A DNA stretch of 64,000 nucleotides from Streptomyces dioscori (lineage in GTDB: Bacteria; Actinomycetota; Actinomycetes; Streptomycetales; Streptomycetaceae), in assembly GCF_003024195.1 (NCBI RefSeq), contig NZ_KZ679040.1, positions 476,221 through 540,220 on the forward strand, read 5' to 3'. Made by a program: the position numbers and the translations under genes. This document shows positions 8,741 through 16,708 of this stretch, piece by piece; the first letter of the stretch is position 1; each line of letters opens with the position of its first letter. The notes beneath the pieces are model-generated. The model made no database searches. It was not told the DNA's origin and saw nothing but the letters and a program-made list of their open reading frames with translations.

Positions 8741-10078
8741 CTACTTCGCCTGCTCGATGTCACGGTCGATCTGGTCGGCGGTCTTCTTCAGACCGGCCTT
8801 CAGATCCTTCACCTTGCCGGACTCGTACTGGTAGCCGAAGTCCTGGAGGGTCGTCTGGTACGTGGAGCCGTTGACGGAGGCCGGCGGGGTGTTCGACTGC
8901 GGGTGCTGGGCGATGTCCACGAAGGTCTTGAAGCCGTCCTCGACCTTCAGGTCCGGCGACTTGAGCGCGTCGAACGTGGACGGCACGTTGTGGATGGCGT
9001 TGGCGAACGACACGACGGCCTCGGTATCGGTCGTCATGTACTTCATCAGTTCCCAGGCCGCGTTCTGCTTCTTGCTCTGCGGCGCGATGCCCATGATCGT
9101 GCCGGAGAGGAACCCCTTGCCGTACTCGTCCACCTCGTCGTCGGCCACGGGCATCGGAGCGGTCCCGATCTCGAACTTCACCCCCGCGTCCTGCGCCATC
9201 CCCAGCCGCCACTCGCCGTCGAGCTGCATCGCCACCTGGCCGGTCTGGAAGGGGTGCTTGGCGCCCCACTCGTCACCGAACGTGTTGCGGTACCTCTCCA
9301 GCTTCTGGAACCCGCCGAGATCGTCCACGAGCTTCTTCTGGTAGGTGAACATCTCCGCGAAGGCCGGGTCGTCGGCGATGTTCGACTTGGCGCTGTCGTC
9401 GAAGTAGGAGTGGTCCCACTGCGACATGTAGTGGTCCACCACGGTCTCGTAGCCGTGGAAGTTCGGCATGAAGCCGAGCTGCTCGTACGAGTCGCCCTTC
9501 GCCTTTGTGAGCTTCTTCGCGTCCTTCGCGAACTCGGTCCAGGTCTTCGGGGGTGTCTTGATGCCGGCCGCCGCGAAGGCGTCCTTGTTGTAGTAGAGGC
9601 CGTACGCGTCGCCGAGCAACGGGAGTGCACACCGGGTGCCCTCGAACTGGGTGTACTCCAGCATCGGCTTCGGGATGATCGCGTCGAGATCGAGCTTCGA
9701 CTTCTCGATGAACGGCTTGAGGTCGGCGAAGGCGCCGGACGAGCAGAACTTGCCGACGTTGGACGTGGTGAACGAGGAGACGACGTCGGGCCCGTTCGAA
9801 CCGCCCGCGCGCAGCGCCTGGTTGAGCTTGTCGTCGTTGATGTTGCCGACGACCTTCACCTTGATGTTGGGGTGCGCCTTCTCGAAGCGGGCGATGTTCT
9901 CCTGGATCGCCTTCACCTCGGCGGGCGCGCTCCACCCGTGCCAGAAGGTGATGGTGGTCTTCGCGTTCGGGTCGTCCGTGGCACCGGAGCCGGACGAGCC
10001 GGTACAGCCGGTACCGCCGGTGACGAGAAGGGCTATCGACGCGGCGGCGAGCACCGCTTTACGGGGCATTCCGGGCAT
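8741..10078 (-). CDS. csnE: sugar-binding lipoprotein of ABC importer (CsnE-like)
   Basis: A 445-residue family 1 extracellular solute-binding protein. The N-terminus is a lipoprotein signal (MPGMPRKAVLAAASIALLVT) with a lipobox ending GGTGC, so Cys25 or so would be lipidated. The mature part starts with TTITFWHGWSAPAEVKAIQE, continues with FEKAHPNIKVKVV, and contains NKDAFAAAGIKTPPKTW, all usual for oligosaccharide-binding proteins. It is the first transporter gene after the ROK repressor gene, 69 bp downstream of it. In the S. lividans csn system the operon serves uptake of chitosan breakdown products; the same role is inferred here. Confidence 0.88.
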   Translation of the reverse strand: MPGMPRKAVLAAASIALLVTGGTGCTGSSGSGATDDPNAKTTITFWHGWSAPAEVKAIQENIARFEKAHPNIKVKVVGNINDDKLNQALRAGGSNGPDVVSSFTTSNVGKFCSSGAFADLKPFIEKSKLDLDAIIPKPMLEYTQFEGTRCALPLLGDAYGLYYNKDAFAAAGIKTPPKTWTEFAKDAKKLTKAKGDSYEQLGFMPNFHGYETVVDHYMSQWDHSYFDDSAKSNIADDPAFAEMFTYQKKLVDDLGGFQKLERYRNTFGDEWGAKHPFQTGQVAMQLDGEWRLGMAQDAGVKFEIGTAPMPVADDEVDEYGKGFLSGTIMGIAPQSKKQNAAWELMKYMTTDTEAVVSFANAIHNVPSTFDALKSPDLKVEDGFKTFVDIAQHPQSNTPPASVNGSTYQTTLQDFGYQYESGKVKDLKAGLKKTADQIDRDIEQAK

Positions 10079-10147
10079 GACGGGGTCTCCCTATGAGCAG
10101 GGCGGGCTGGACGGGGAAGGGAAGCGGAAGAAGAGGTGCGGGGCTGG

Positions 10148-11362
10148 TCAGTGCGCCGAGGTGTCGAAGACCTCGTCGCGGGTGGCGGCGAGCGCGCTCT
10201 CCAGCGCGCCGCGCAGCACGGGCTGTTCATGGACGTCGCCGACGACGAGGCGCGGCCGGGACGCGGCCAGCTCCTCCAGCTCGGCCTGCACCAGCGCGCG
10301 CAGGGGTTCGCCGCCCCTGCTGAGCGAGGCGCCGCTGAGGACGACGAGTTCGGGGTCGAGGACGGACACGAGCGAGGCGAGACCGGTGGCGAGACCGGTC
10401 GCGTACGTCTTCAGCAGCTCCCGGTGCGGGCCCGCGTCGATGTCCGCGGCCTGCTCGACGAGAGCGGCGGCGACCTCGGTGTACGGGCCCGAGGGGATGG
10501 GCTTGATGCCCAGTTCGCGGGCGAGTTTCGGGATGGCCTGGGAACCGGCCAGCTCCTGATAACCACCGCTGTTGGCCTTGGTGACGTGCCGGACGAGGGG
10601 CGCGCCGGGGACGGGCAGGAAGCCGACCTCGCCCGCGCCGCCGGTCCAGCCGCGGTGCAGCCGTCCGCCGAGCACGAGGGCGGCGCCCAGGCCGCCCTCG
10701 TTCCACAGCAGGACGAAGTCCTCGTGACCCCGGGCCGCCCCGAGCCGCTGTTCGGCGACGGCGGCGAGGTTGACGTCGTTCTCGTACTCGACGGGCATCG
10801 GCAGCGCCGCCGCGAGCTCGTCGAGCAGGGCGGGGGAGTGCCAGCCGGGCAGATGGGAGGCGTAGCGCAGCCGGCCCGTGTTCGGGTCGAAGGCGCCGGG
10901 GGTGCCGATGACGAGCCGCTGGACGTCGGCCCGCGCCAGCCCTGCCGCCTTCACCGCGCCGTCGAGGGCGTCGGTGACCTGCCGTACGACGGTGTGGCCG
11001 GCGCGTCGGCCGGGGGTGGGCAGTTCGAACTCGCCCACCGTCCGCCCGGTCACATCGGCGACGGCGGCGAGGATCCGCTCGGGCGTCACGTCGAGTCCCG
11101 CGGCGTAGGCGGCGGCCGGATTGACCGCGTACAGCTGTGCGTTGGGTCCGGGCCGTCCCTCGCTGGTCCCGGTGACGACGACGAGTCCTGCCGCCTCCAG
11201 CCGGGCGAGCAGCTGGGAGGCGGTCGGCTTCGAGAGCCCGGTCAGCTTGCCGATCCGGGTCCGGGAGAGCGGGCCGTGCTCCAGCAGGAGGTCGAGCGCG
11301 GCGCGGTCGTTCATGGCGCGCAGCACGCGCGGGGTGCCCGGGGTACCGGATGTTCCTGCCAT
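10148..11362 (-). CDS. csnR: ROK-family transcriptional repressor (CsnR-like)
   Basis: About 404 residues from the ATG at 11362; a GTG at 11374 is an alternative. The N-terminal winged helix-turn-helix (GPLSRTRIGKLTGLSKPTAS) is followed by a ROK sugar-kinase-like domain. GVDs and the ExGH-type motif are changed (WTGGAGEVGFLP), and the zinc-binding CxCGxxGC signature is absent, as in some ROK repressors. Gene order regulator, binding protein, two permeases, GH4 enzyme, kinase equals that of csnR-csnEFGHK of S. lividans, where CsnR represses the operon and the chitosanase gene. A perfect palindrome 87 bp upstream is a likely operator for autoregulation. Confidence 0.85.
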   Translation of the reverse strand: MAGTSGTPGTPRVLRAMNDRAALDLLLEHGPLSRTRIGKLTGLSKPTASQLLARLEAAGLVVVTGTSEGRPGPNAQLYAVNPAAAYAAGLDVTPERILAAVADVTGRTVGEFELPTPGRRAGHTVVRQVTDALDGAVKAAGLARADVQRLVIGTPGAFDPNTGRLRYASHLPGWHSPALLDELAAALPMPVEYENDVNLAAVAEQRLGAARGHEDFVLLWNEGGLGAALVLGGRLHRGWTGGAGEVGFLPVPGAPLVRHVTKANSGGYQELAGSQAIPKLARELGIKPIPSGPYTEVAAALVEQAADIDAGPHRELLKTYATGLATGLASLVSVLDPELVVLSGASLSRGGEPLRALVQAELEELAASRPRLVVGDVHEQPVLRGALESALAATRDEVFDTSAH

Positions 11363-11448
11363 GACTGTCGACACCTGCCTCTCGGCTGCCCAGCTTCCCA
11401 GTGTGATTACCGGAAAGTCCACCGAGCGATCACCGTTGCGATCACTGT

Positions 11449-11463
11449 TAGGAAACTTTCCTA
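11449..11463. promoter_or_regulatory. palindromic operator, probably for the CsnR-like repressor
   Basis: TAGGAAACTTTCCTA is a perfect 7-1-7 inverted repeat in the intergenic region between the ROK gene and the GH43 gene. It matches in form the AGGAAA/TTTCCT-type operator remembered for CsnR of S. lividans. The position suits control of the ROK operon. A chitosanase gene with the same box is not in this window. Confidence 0.7.
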
Positions 11464-11573
11464 TCGGTGGGAGGAAGGTAGGCCGGGGGCGGGGGAGGCG
11501 TCAACAGGTTGCCCCCGCGGCAACAGAGTTGTTACCTGCGGGGGCGGGGTGGTGCGAGGGCGTCCGTGGAGGC

Positions 11574-12671
11574 TCACTCGAAGAACTTGAGGCTGAACCC
11601 GGTGTTGGTGGGGGAGCCGGGGACGTTGGCACGGCTATACGTGGTGTTGCCCCACCAGACGGCCGTGCCGGTGTACCAGTAGCGGTTGGACCACGAGTAC
11701 GGCGTGCCCTTCGCGACCGCGTGGAACATGGTCGGGAAGCGATTGCCGGAGGGCGGCCCCGCGGTGGCGTCGCCGCGCGGCAGGACGAACGTGTGGTGGC
11801 CGGGGCCGTCGACGTTCAGCGTCGGGTCCCAGCCGGACATCATGGTCGCGCGGTGGGACCCGAACAGGCAGCCGTTGGACTTGTACCAGTCCCACACGTA
11901 CGTCGGATCGCCGCCGGACCGCAGCCGCAGGTCGGCGATGCAGTACTGGTCGCTCCAGCTGCCGTTCGCGGAGTACGCGATGTGCAGCTGCCCGTTGGGG
12001 TCGACGATCGGCTGGGGCGCCTCGTTGATGTACGGGTTGCCGACGACCCGCTCCCACGACTCGCGGGGCTGCGAGATGACGTACCGGTCGCCGGTGGACG
12101 CGGTGGGGCTGCCCATCCGGGCGACGTACAGGTTCTGCTCGACGTTGGTGTCACCGGCCCAGCCGGACCAGACGAACCAGCGCTGGCCGTTGAAGGTGAA
12201 CGGCGACCCGTCGATGGCCCACTTGTCGCCGGGCAGGGCGACCTTGGTGGCGGCGGAGTAGCCGGTGGCCGGGCTGGCCGAGCTGATGTGGTACATCCGG
12301 TGAGCGGCGCCGGTGCCGGCGGCGAAGTAGATGCGGTAGGCGCCGTCGTGGTGGACGATCTCGGGCGCCCAGACCTCACCGAGCCCGCCGGTGTCCCGCC
12401 ACACCTGCTGCTTGGGCGCGGCGGCGATGCCCTCCAGGGTGGCCGCGGTCCGCACGGCGATCCCGCCGTCCACGGACTTGGCGGCGACGTAGAGGTCGCC
12501 GACCTTGATGACACTGGGGTCGGCGCCACCGAGGGTGGTACGGCCGAGGGCGCCCGCGGTGACGGCCTCGGCGGGCGCGGCGGTGGTGGCGGTCTGCCCG
12601 AGGGCGAGGAGGAGGGTGGCGGCGAGCCCGAACGGAATCAGGCGGGCGAGCCGGCTGCGGGTGGGAGACAT
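11574..12671 (-). CDS. secreted GH43-type glycoside hydrolase (arabinan/xylan-debranching family)
   Basis: A 365-residue protein with an N-terminal Sec-type signal (MSPTRSRLARLIPFGLAATL, cleaved probably after the Ala-rich segment ending PAEA). The mature part shows a five-bladed propeller logic: GGADPSVIKVGDLYVAAKS (the catalytic-base Asp blade), GEVWAPEIVHHDGAYRIYFA and AIDGSPFTFNGQRWFVWSG (the pKa-modulating Asp), then NEAPQPIVDPNGQLHIAYSA (likely acid Glu). These are hallmarks of GH43 alpha-L-arabinofuranosidase or beta-xylosidase enzymes. It is monocistronic with a GGAGG ribosome site. A LacI-type palindrome sits about 30 bp upstream of the start, so sugar-responsive repression is likely. 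Confidence 0.8.
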   Translation of the reverse strand: MSPTRSRLARLIPFGLAATLLLALGQTATTAAPAEAVTAGALGRTTLGGADPSVIKVGDLYVAAKSVDGGIAVRTAATLEGIAAAPKQQVWRDTGGLGEVWAPEIVHHDGAYRIYFAAGTGAAHRMYHISSASPATGYSAATKVALPGDKWAIDGSPFTFNGQRWFVWSGWAGDTNVEQNLYVARMGSPTASTGDRYVISQPRESWERVVGNPYINEAPQPIVDPNGQLHIAYSANGSWSDQYCIADLRLRSGGDPTYVWDWYKSNGCLFGSHRATMMSGWDPTLNVDGPGHHTFVLPRGDATAGPPSGNRFPTMFHAVAKGTPYSWSNRYWYTGTAVWWGNTTYSRANVPGSPTNTGFSLKFFE

Positions 12672-12702
12672 CCGGTGGGACCTCCTGATCGTGTCCACGT
12701 CA

Positions 12703-12714
12703 GAGAGCGCTCTC
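12703..12714. promoter_or_regulatory. LacI-family-type palindromic operator upstream of the GH43 gene
   Basis: GAGAGCGCTCTC is a perfect 12-bp palindrome with the central CG step typical of LacI/GalR-family operators in Streptomyces glycoside hydrolase promoters. It lies 32 bp upstream of the ATG of the secreted GH43 gene. Confidence 0.65.
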
Positions 12715-12796
12715 GGATCATCGCCGGGCGGGGGGTGGGCGTCAATATGGCGAACGGGGCCACGTGCTGCGTCGCGCGGGCGGTAGGTTGCCCGCC

Positions 12797-13090
12797 ATGA
12801 CCGAACCCGTGTCCGCCGCCTGGCCATCCGCCCCGGTCAAGACCGAGCGGCTGGTGCTCCGCGGGTCCGAGGCCCGGGACCGTGCGGCGTTCGTCGAACT
12901 GCTCGCCTCACCGGAGGCGCACAGCTACCTTGTTCGACGGTGTCCGTCCCGGCGAGCCGGTGGTGCTCGCCACCCAGACCGCCAACGCCGGCTCGATGCG
13001 CCTCGCGGCGAAGCTGGGATTCACCGAGGTGGAGCGGTTCCATGCCTAAGGCGCCGAGCAGTGGCTCGGCCGGCGCCGGTGAACCCCGTA
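12797..13090 (+). pseudogene. degraded GNAT-family N-acetyltransferase gene
   Basis: The ATG at 12797 opens a frame that reads like a GNAT N-terminus (VKTERLVLRGSEARDRAAF, then VELLASPEAHSYL). Near 12930 this frame loses sense. From about 12934 another frame continues with the GNAT C-terminal part (EPVVLATQTANAGSMRLAAK, then LGFTEVERFHA, a stop, and GAEQWLG). The central acetyl-CoA-binding part is missing, so the gene carries an internal deletion, a frameshift and a late stop. Downstream, 13091-13298 contains no intact gene, only short frames such as one ending IVLVQVNWFG, probably the remains of another gene. Confidence 0.75.
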
Positions 13091-13298
13091 AGTCGCGGGT
13101 GGCTGACTGGCAGTGGGAACTGTTCCAGGACGACCTGCTGGACGGTTGCCGACGACGGCATCACCGATGTGCGGGGCTCGCGGATCGTGCTGGTGCAGGT
13201 GAACTGGTTCGGCTGAAAGCCTGCCTGAGCGTGACGGGCGGCACTTCGTGCACTGCGTGGAGTTGCGCGTCGGGCGCCGCCTTCGCCGACCGGCTCCA

Positions 13299-13925
13299 CT
13301 ACTCCGTCGGCTCCAGGAAAGGGGCCGTCTCCAGCGTCGGGTACGGGGCCGGAAGCGGGAGTGCGCGGCCCAGTTCGACCTTCACCTCGGTGGCGTAGTA
13401 CGCCTCTGTGGGGTCGTCGCCGGGGGTGATCGGGTCGGAGTGGCAGTGGGCCGTCTTCCGGTGACGATTGATCAGGATGTACAAGGGGACGTCGGCGGCG
13501 GCGTAGGTGCGCAGTTTGGGGCCGGTGTCCGTCTCGTGGTTCGTGGAGGTCACCTCGCCGACCAGGGCGATCATGTCGATCGGGTACCAGCCCTTGTGGG
13601 CCCTGCGATACGACTCGTCCAGTTCCGTCGCCTTGCGGCGGCGTACATAGAAGTCGGGGATGAGCAGGGCCATGGTGCGGCCGTCCTTGTGGGCTGCCCG
13701 GTAGCCGTTGCCCATGCCCACCAGGCGTAGTCCGGCGGCGCGGAACTGGAAGGACAGCTCGAAAGCGCCGTCATTGTGGTTGTCGTTCGGTGCCGGCGGC
13801 ACGATGACCGTCCCTTCGACGTACTCGGGTCGGATCGGCGTCTCGGACGCTTCCTCGAACGCGATCAGCAGATCGATGGGGTCCTGCTGCGTCATGACCG
13901 GCTCCATGCTGAGTTCGGCACTCAT
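13299..13925 (-). CDS. Uma2-family (DUF820) putative restriction-endonuclease-like protein
   Basis: A 208-residue protein starting MSAELSMEPV after a GAGGAG ribosome site. The PD-(D/E)XK core of the Uma2 family is visible: LLIPDFYVRRR (the Asp), then PIDMIALVGEVTSTNHETDT (Glu...), with the following LRTYAAADVPLYILIN strand. Uma2 proteins are very common in Streptomyces and their role is unproven. The gene stands alone on the minus strand beside the GNAT pseudogene, a typical position for turnover genes. Confidence 0.8.
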   Translation of the reverse strand: MSAELSMEPVMTQQDPIDLLIAFEEASETPIRPEYVEGTVIVPPAPNDNHNDGAFELSFQFRAAGLRLVGMGNGYRAAHKDGRTMALLIPDFYVRRRKATELDESYRRAHKGWYPIDMIALVGEVTSTNHETDTGPKLRTYAAADVPLYILINRHRKTAHCHSDPITPGDDPTEAYYATEVKVELGRALPLPAPYPTLETAPFLEPTE

Positions 13926-14090
13926 TGATGCTTCTCCTCGCCACGCTGTTGCCAGGCTACGCCCGTTCCGGGTGCCCCGGGCAGAACCATGAGGCATCCG
14001 CACCCCCTATGACCTGCGGATGCTGTGGACGTTCACTCGAACGAGCGTGCCGAACCGTTACGGCGGTCGCGCCGGGCCGCAGACGTGTGC

Positions 14091-14123
14091 GGGGCGGCTC
14101 CGGAGTGCTCCCGGAACCGCCCC
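14091..14123 (-). terminator. hairpin terminator downstream of the mscS-like gene
   Basis: GGGGCGGCTCCGG at 14091-14103 pairs with CCGGAACCGCCCC at 14111-14123 (13 bp with one G-T pair, 7-nt loop). It lies 37 bp beyond the stop of the MscS gene on the minus strand. Confidence 0.7.
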
Positions 14124-14159
14124 GCGCGCGCATCAGCCCGTATGAGAAACCTCTCGCCC

Positions 14160-15239
14160 CTACTTCGCCCCACTCGACGGAACGACCGCCGGAGGGGCCA
14201 GGGGGGACGCCGCCTGTGACTGGGCCGAGCCCGTGTTGGAGTAGGCCGACGGGGCCGCCATGCCCGCCGTCGGGTCCGCGGGGGCTTCCTCCGTCGGGGC
14301 GGGGAGGCCGCCGACGATGCGGATGTCCGCGCGGTCGAAGGCCTGCTTGATGCGCCAGCGCAGTTCGCGTTCGACGGAGAGGGCCTTGCCCGGCATGGTC
14401 TTCGCGCTGACGCGTACGACCATCGAGTCCAGGATGACGCTGTCGAGGCCCAGGACCTCTATCGGGCCCCACAGGCGCTCGTTCCACGGCTCGTCCTTGC
14501 TCATCGCCTCGCCGACCTCCGCGAGGACCGAGCGGACGCGGTCGAGGTCCTCGTCCGAGCGGACCGTGACGTCGACGCCGGCCGTGGCCCAGCCCTGGGA
14601 GAGGTTGCCGATGCGCTTGACCTCGCCGTTGCGGACGTACCAGATCTCGCCGTTGTCGCCGCGCAGCTTGGTGACCCGCAGGCCCACCTCGATGACCTCG
14701 CCGGACGCCACCCCCGCGTCGACCGTGTCCCCTACGCCGTACTGATCCTCAAGGATCATGAAAACGCCGGAGAGGAAATCCGTCACGAGGTTGCGGGCGC
14801 CGAAACCGATCGCCACGCCCGCCACACCGGCGGAGGCCAGCAGCGGTGCCAGGTTGATCTGGAACGTGCCCAGGATCATCAGCGCCGCCGTGCCCACTAT
14901 CAGGAAGGACGCGACCGAACGGAGGACGGAACCGATCGCCTGGGAGCGCTGGCGGCGGCGTTCGACGTTGACCAGGAGGCCGCCGAGCGCCGTGCCGTCG
15001 ACCGCCTGGGCCGTTCGGTTCATCCGGTCGATGAACTTCGTGATGGTCCGCCGTACGGCCACTCTCAGCACCACCGCGATGATCACGATGAGCAGGACGC
15101 GCAGTCCGATGCTGAGCCAGGTGGACCAGTTCTGCTCCACCCAGCTGGCGGCGTTGGTGGCGCTTTCCTGGGCGTCCTCAAGCGTCGGTGACGTCGGTTC
15201 CTCGGTGGGATCGGCGGCCGACAGGACGGACAAGAACAC
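14160..15239 (-). CDS. mscS: small-conductance mechanosensitive channel, MscS family
   Basis: About 359 residues from the GTG at 15239, chosen because GGAGG lies 8 bases upstream. The protein has a short N-terminus, a first helix (LSIGLRVLLIVIIAVVLRVA), a second (FLIVGTAALMILGTFQI), and the pore-lining TM3 (LLASAGVAGVAIGFGARNLV, the MscS Gly/Ala zipper) leading to FLSGVFMILEDQYGVGD. The beta domain and C-terminal alpha/beta domain follow, with a Pro/Ala-rich tail. The channel releases solutes on hypo-osmotic shock. It is a single gene with its own terminator. Confidence 0.9.
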   Translation of the reverse strand: MFLSVLSAADPTEEPTSPTLEDAQESATNAASWVEQNWSTWLSIGLRVLLIVIIAVVLRVAVRRTITKFIDRMNRTAQAVDGTALGGLLVNVERRRQRSQAIGSVLRSVASFLIVGTAALMILGTFQINLAPLLASAGVAGVAIGFGARNLVTDFLSGVFMILEDQYGVGDTVDAGVASGEVIEVGLRVTKLRGDNGEIWYVRNGEVKRIGNLSQGWATAGVDVTVRSDEDLDRVRSVLAEVGEAMSKDEPWNERLWGPIEVLGLDSVILDSMVVRVSAKTMPGKALSVERELRWRIKQAFDRADIRIVGGLPAPTEEAPADPTAGMAAPSAYSNTGSAQSQAASPLAPPAVVPSSGAK

Positions 15240-15521
15240 GGCAGGCACCTCCAGGCGTAGCGGCCCGCCCGTGGCAGGGGACAAGGGGACATTTGGTGGA
15301 ATGCCTACGGGCGGAAACACCACACTAACGGGGCACCGTGTGCGGATCGTTGCAATGTTCGAGGGAGAGACTGTGCTCACGTGGGGATGAAGGACATGTG
15401 GTCGAAAACACTCCCAGCCCGTTACCGGGACATGGTGGCGCTTCCACCAGGCATGAGGGGAGACTGACTGCAGATCGTCCCGGCGCGAGCCACGCGCCGC
15501 CGGCGTACAAGGAGGCCGTCC

Positions 15522-16058
15522 GTGCCGCATGTCCTGGTCCTCAACGCGTCGTACGAGCCCCTCGGCGTCGTACCGCTCCGCCGCGCGCTCGTCCTGGTCC
15601 TTGAGAACAAGGCTGTCTCTCTTGAGGAATCCGGCGCCTTCATGCACAGCGCCACCGTCACCGTCCCCGCGCCCAGCGTGGTCCGGCTGAAAAGGTTCGT
15701 GCGGGTCCCTTACCGGGGGCCCGTTCCGCTGACCCGCCGGGCGCTGTTCGCCCGGGACGGCGGCCGGTGCATGTACTGCGGTGGCGTCGCAACCAGCGTC
15801 GACCACGTCATCCCGCGCAGCCGCGGGGGTCAGCACGTCTGGGACAACGTGGTGGCGTCCTGCCGCCGCTGCAACCACACCAAGGCCGACCGCCACCTGG
15901 TCGAGATCGGCTGGCGCCTGCGCCACAAACCGGCCCCGCCGTCGGGGCTCGCGTGGCGCATCATCGGCACCGGGCACCGGGATCCGCGCTGGCTGCCCTA
16001 CCTGCAGCCGTACGGCGCGGAGGACGCGATGGCCCGGATCGACGGCATCTCCGCCTGA
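15522..16058 (+). CDS. HNH endonuclease family protein
   Basis: A 178-residue protein starting with GTG (VPHVLVLNASYEPLGVVPLR). The HNH zinc-finger nuclease core lies at residues about 85-125: CMYCGG, then SVDHVIPRSRGGQHVWDN, then CRRCNHTKADR, giving both CxxC zinc pairs and the H-N-H residues. This small conserved protein is widespread and single-copy in actinobacteria and is probably a DNA-acting enzyme of unknown biological role. Its neighbours, the MscS-like and MalQ genes, give no clue. Upstream region 15240-15521 contains only its promoter region; I see no gene there. Confidence 0.85.
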   Translation: MPHVLVLNASYEPLGVVPLRRALVLVLENKAVSLEESGAFMHSATVTVPAPSVVRLKRFVRVPYRGPVPLTRRALFARDGGRCMYCGGVATSVDHVIPRSRGGQHVWDNVVASCRRCNHTKADRHLVEIGWRLRHKPAPPSGLAWRIIGTGHRDPRWLPYLQPYGAEDAMARIDGISA

Positions 16059-16438
16059 CGATCCGGGCCTTTGGTTTGCCCCGGGGGCCGGGTCCCTGGC
16101 CCCGGAACCGCGGCCGGCCCCGGGTATGCCTGGCCCCGAGCCCGGCAAGCCCCTGGGTCGGCAGGACCCTGGCCGCGTGCTGCCCGCAGGGCCGGGCCGC
16201 CCGAGGGCACCCCCGATGGATGGCGTACGGAGTCAGCTCGGGGATCAGCCGCGAGCGCATGGTCCTTGCCGGGCTTCCCGGGGGTAGCGCAGTGTGTTCG
16301 CCCAGAGGCTCTTGGTGATCGCGGTGATCCGGGACAGAATGTGAAGAGGCGCACGATGTCCTGGGTCTCACGTCTGCGGGCCCGCCCGCTGGGTAGGGGC
16401 AGCCCTGACCCGCCCGCACGACGACCAAGGAGGCCCCC
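16059..16438. other. gene-poor interval between HNH gene and malQ operon
   Basis: No reading frame here shows a plausible ribosome site with a recognisable protein. A G/C-rich hairpin with a bulge at about 16081-16105 may terminate the HNH gene. The stretch just before 16439 should hold the promoter of the following operon; I cannot pick out a clear -35/-10 pair. Confidence 0.5.
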
Positions 16439-16708
16439 GTGGCCGCATCGGCACAGCTTCTGCTCTCGGCCCTCTCCAAACGCCCGGCGGACGTGACCGC
16501 CGACCCCGCATCCGACCCCCACCCGCTCTACTGCATCTTCAACGCCGGCGCCGAGGGCTCCTGCGCCGAGGCACCGCTCACCAGCGAACCGCCGCTGGCC
16601 GCTGCCGCGCCCCTCACCAGTGAACCTCCGCTCGCCGACGCCGCGCCCCTGACGAGTGAGCCGACTCCCCTGGGTGCCGCCGCCGGCCTGGACCCGTCGG
16701 GGGTCTGA
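16439..16708 (+). CDS. small Ala/Pro-rich repeat protein translationally coupled to malQ
   Basis: An 89-residue frame starting with GTG at 16439, preceded by AAGGAGG at good spacing, so translation is likely. The N-terminus AASAQLLLSALSKRPADVTA is followed by a 12-residue unit PLTSEPPLAAAA repeated about three times (36-bp units at about 16572-16680). There is no signal peptide or known domain. Its stop shares one base with the malQ start (TGATG), implying coupling. I do not recognise the family. The repeat section may be a variable linker, and the protein could be a leader or an accessory of malQ. Confidence 0.6.
   Translation: MAASAQLLLSALSKRPADVTADPASDPHPLYCIFNAGAEGSCAEAPLTSEPPLAAAAPLTSEPPLADAAPLTSEPTPLGAAAGLDPSGV

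Noticed and set aside
16059..16438. Short frames between the HNH gene and the malQ operon as genes
   Set aside because: None has a convincing ribosome site or recognisable protein; composition is that of G/C-rich random frames.
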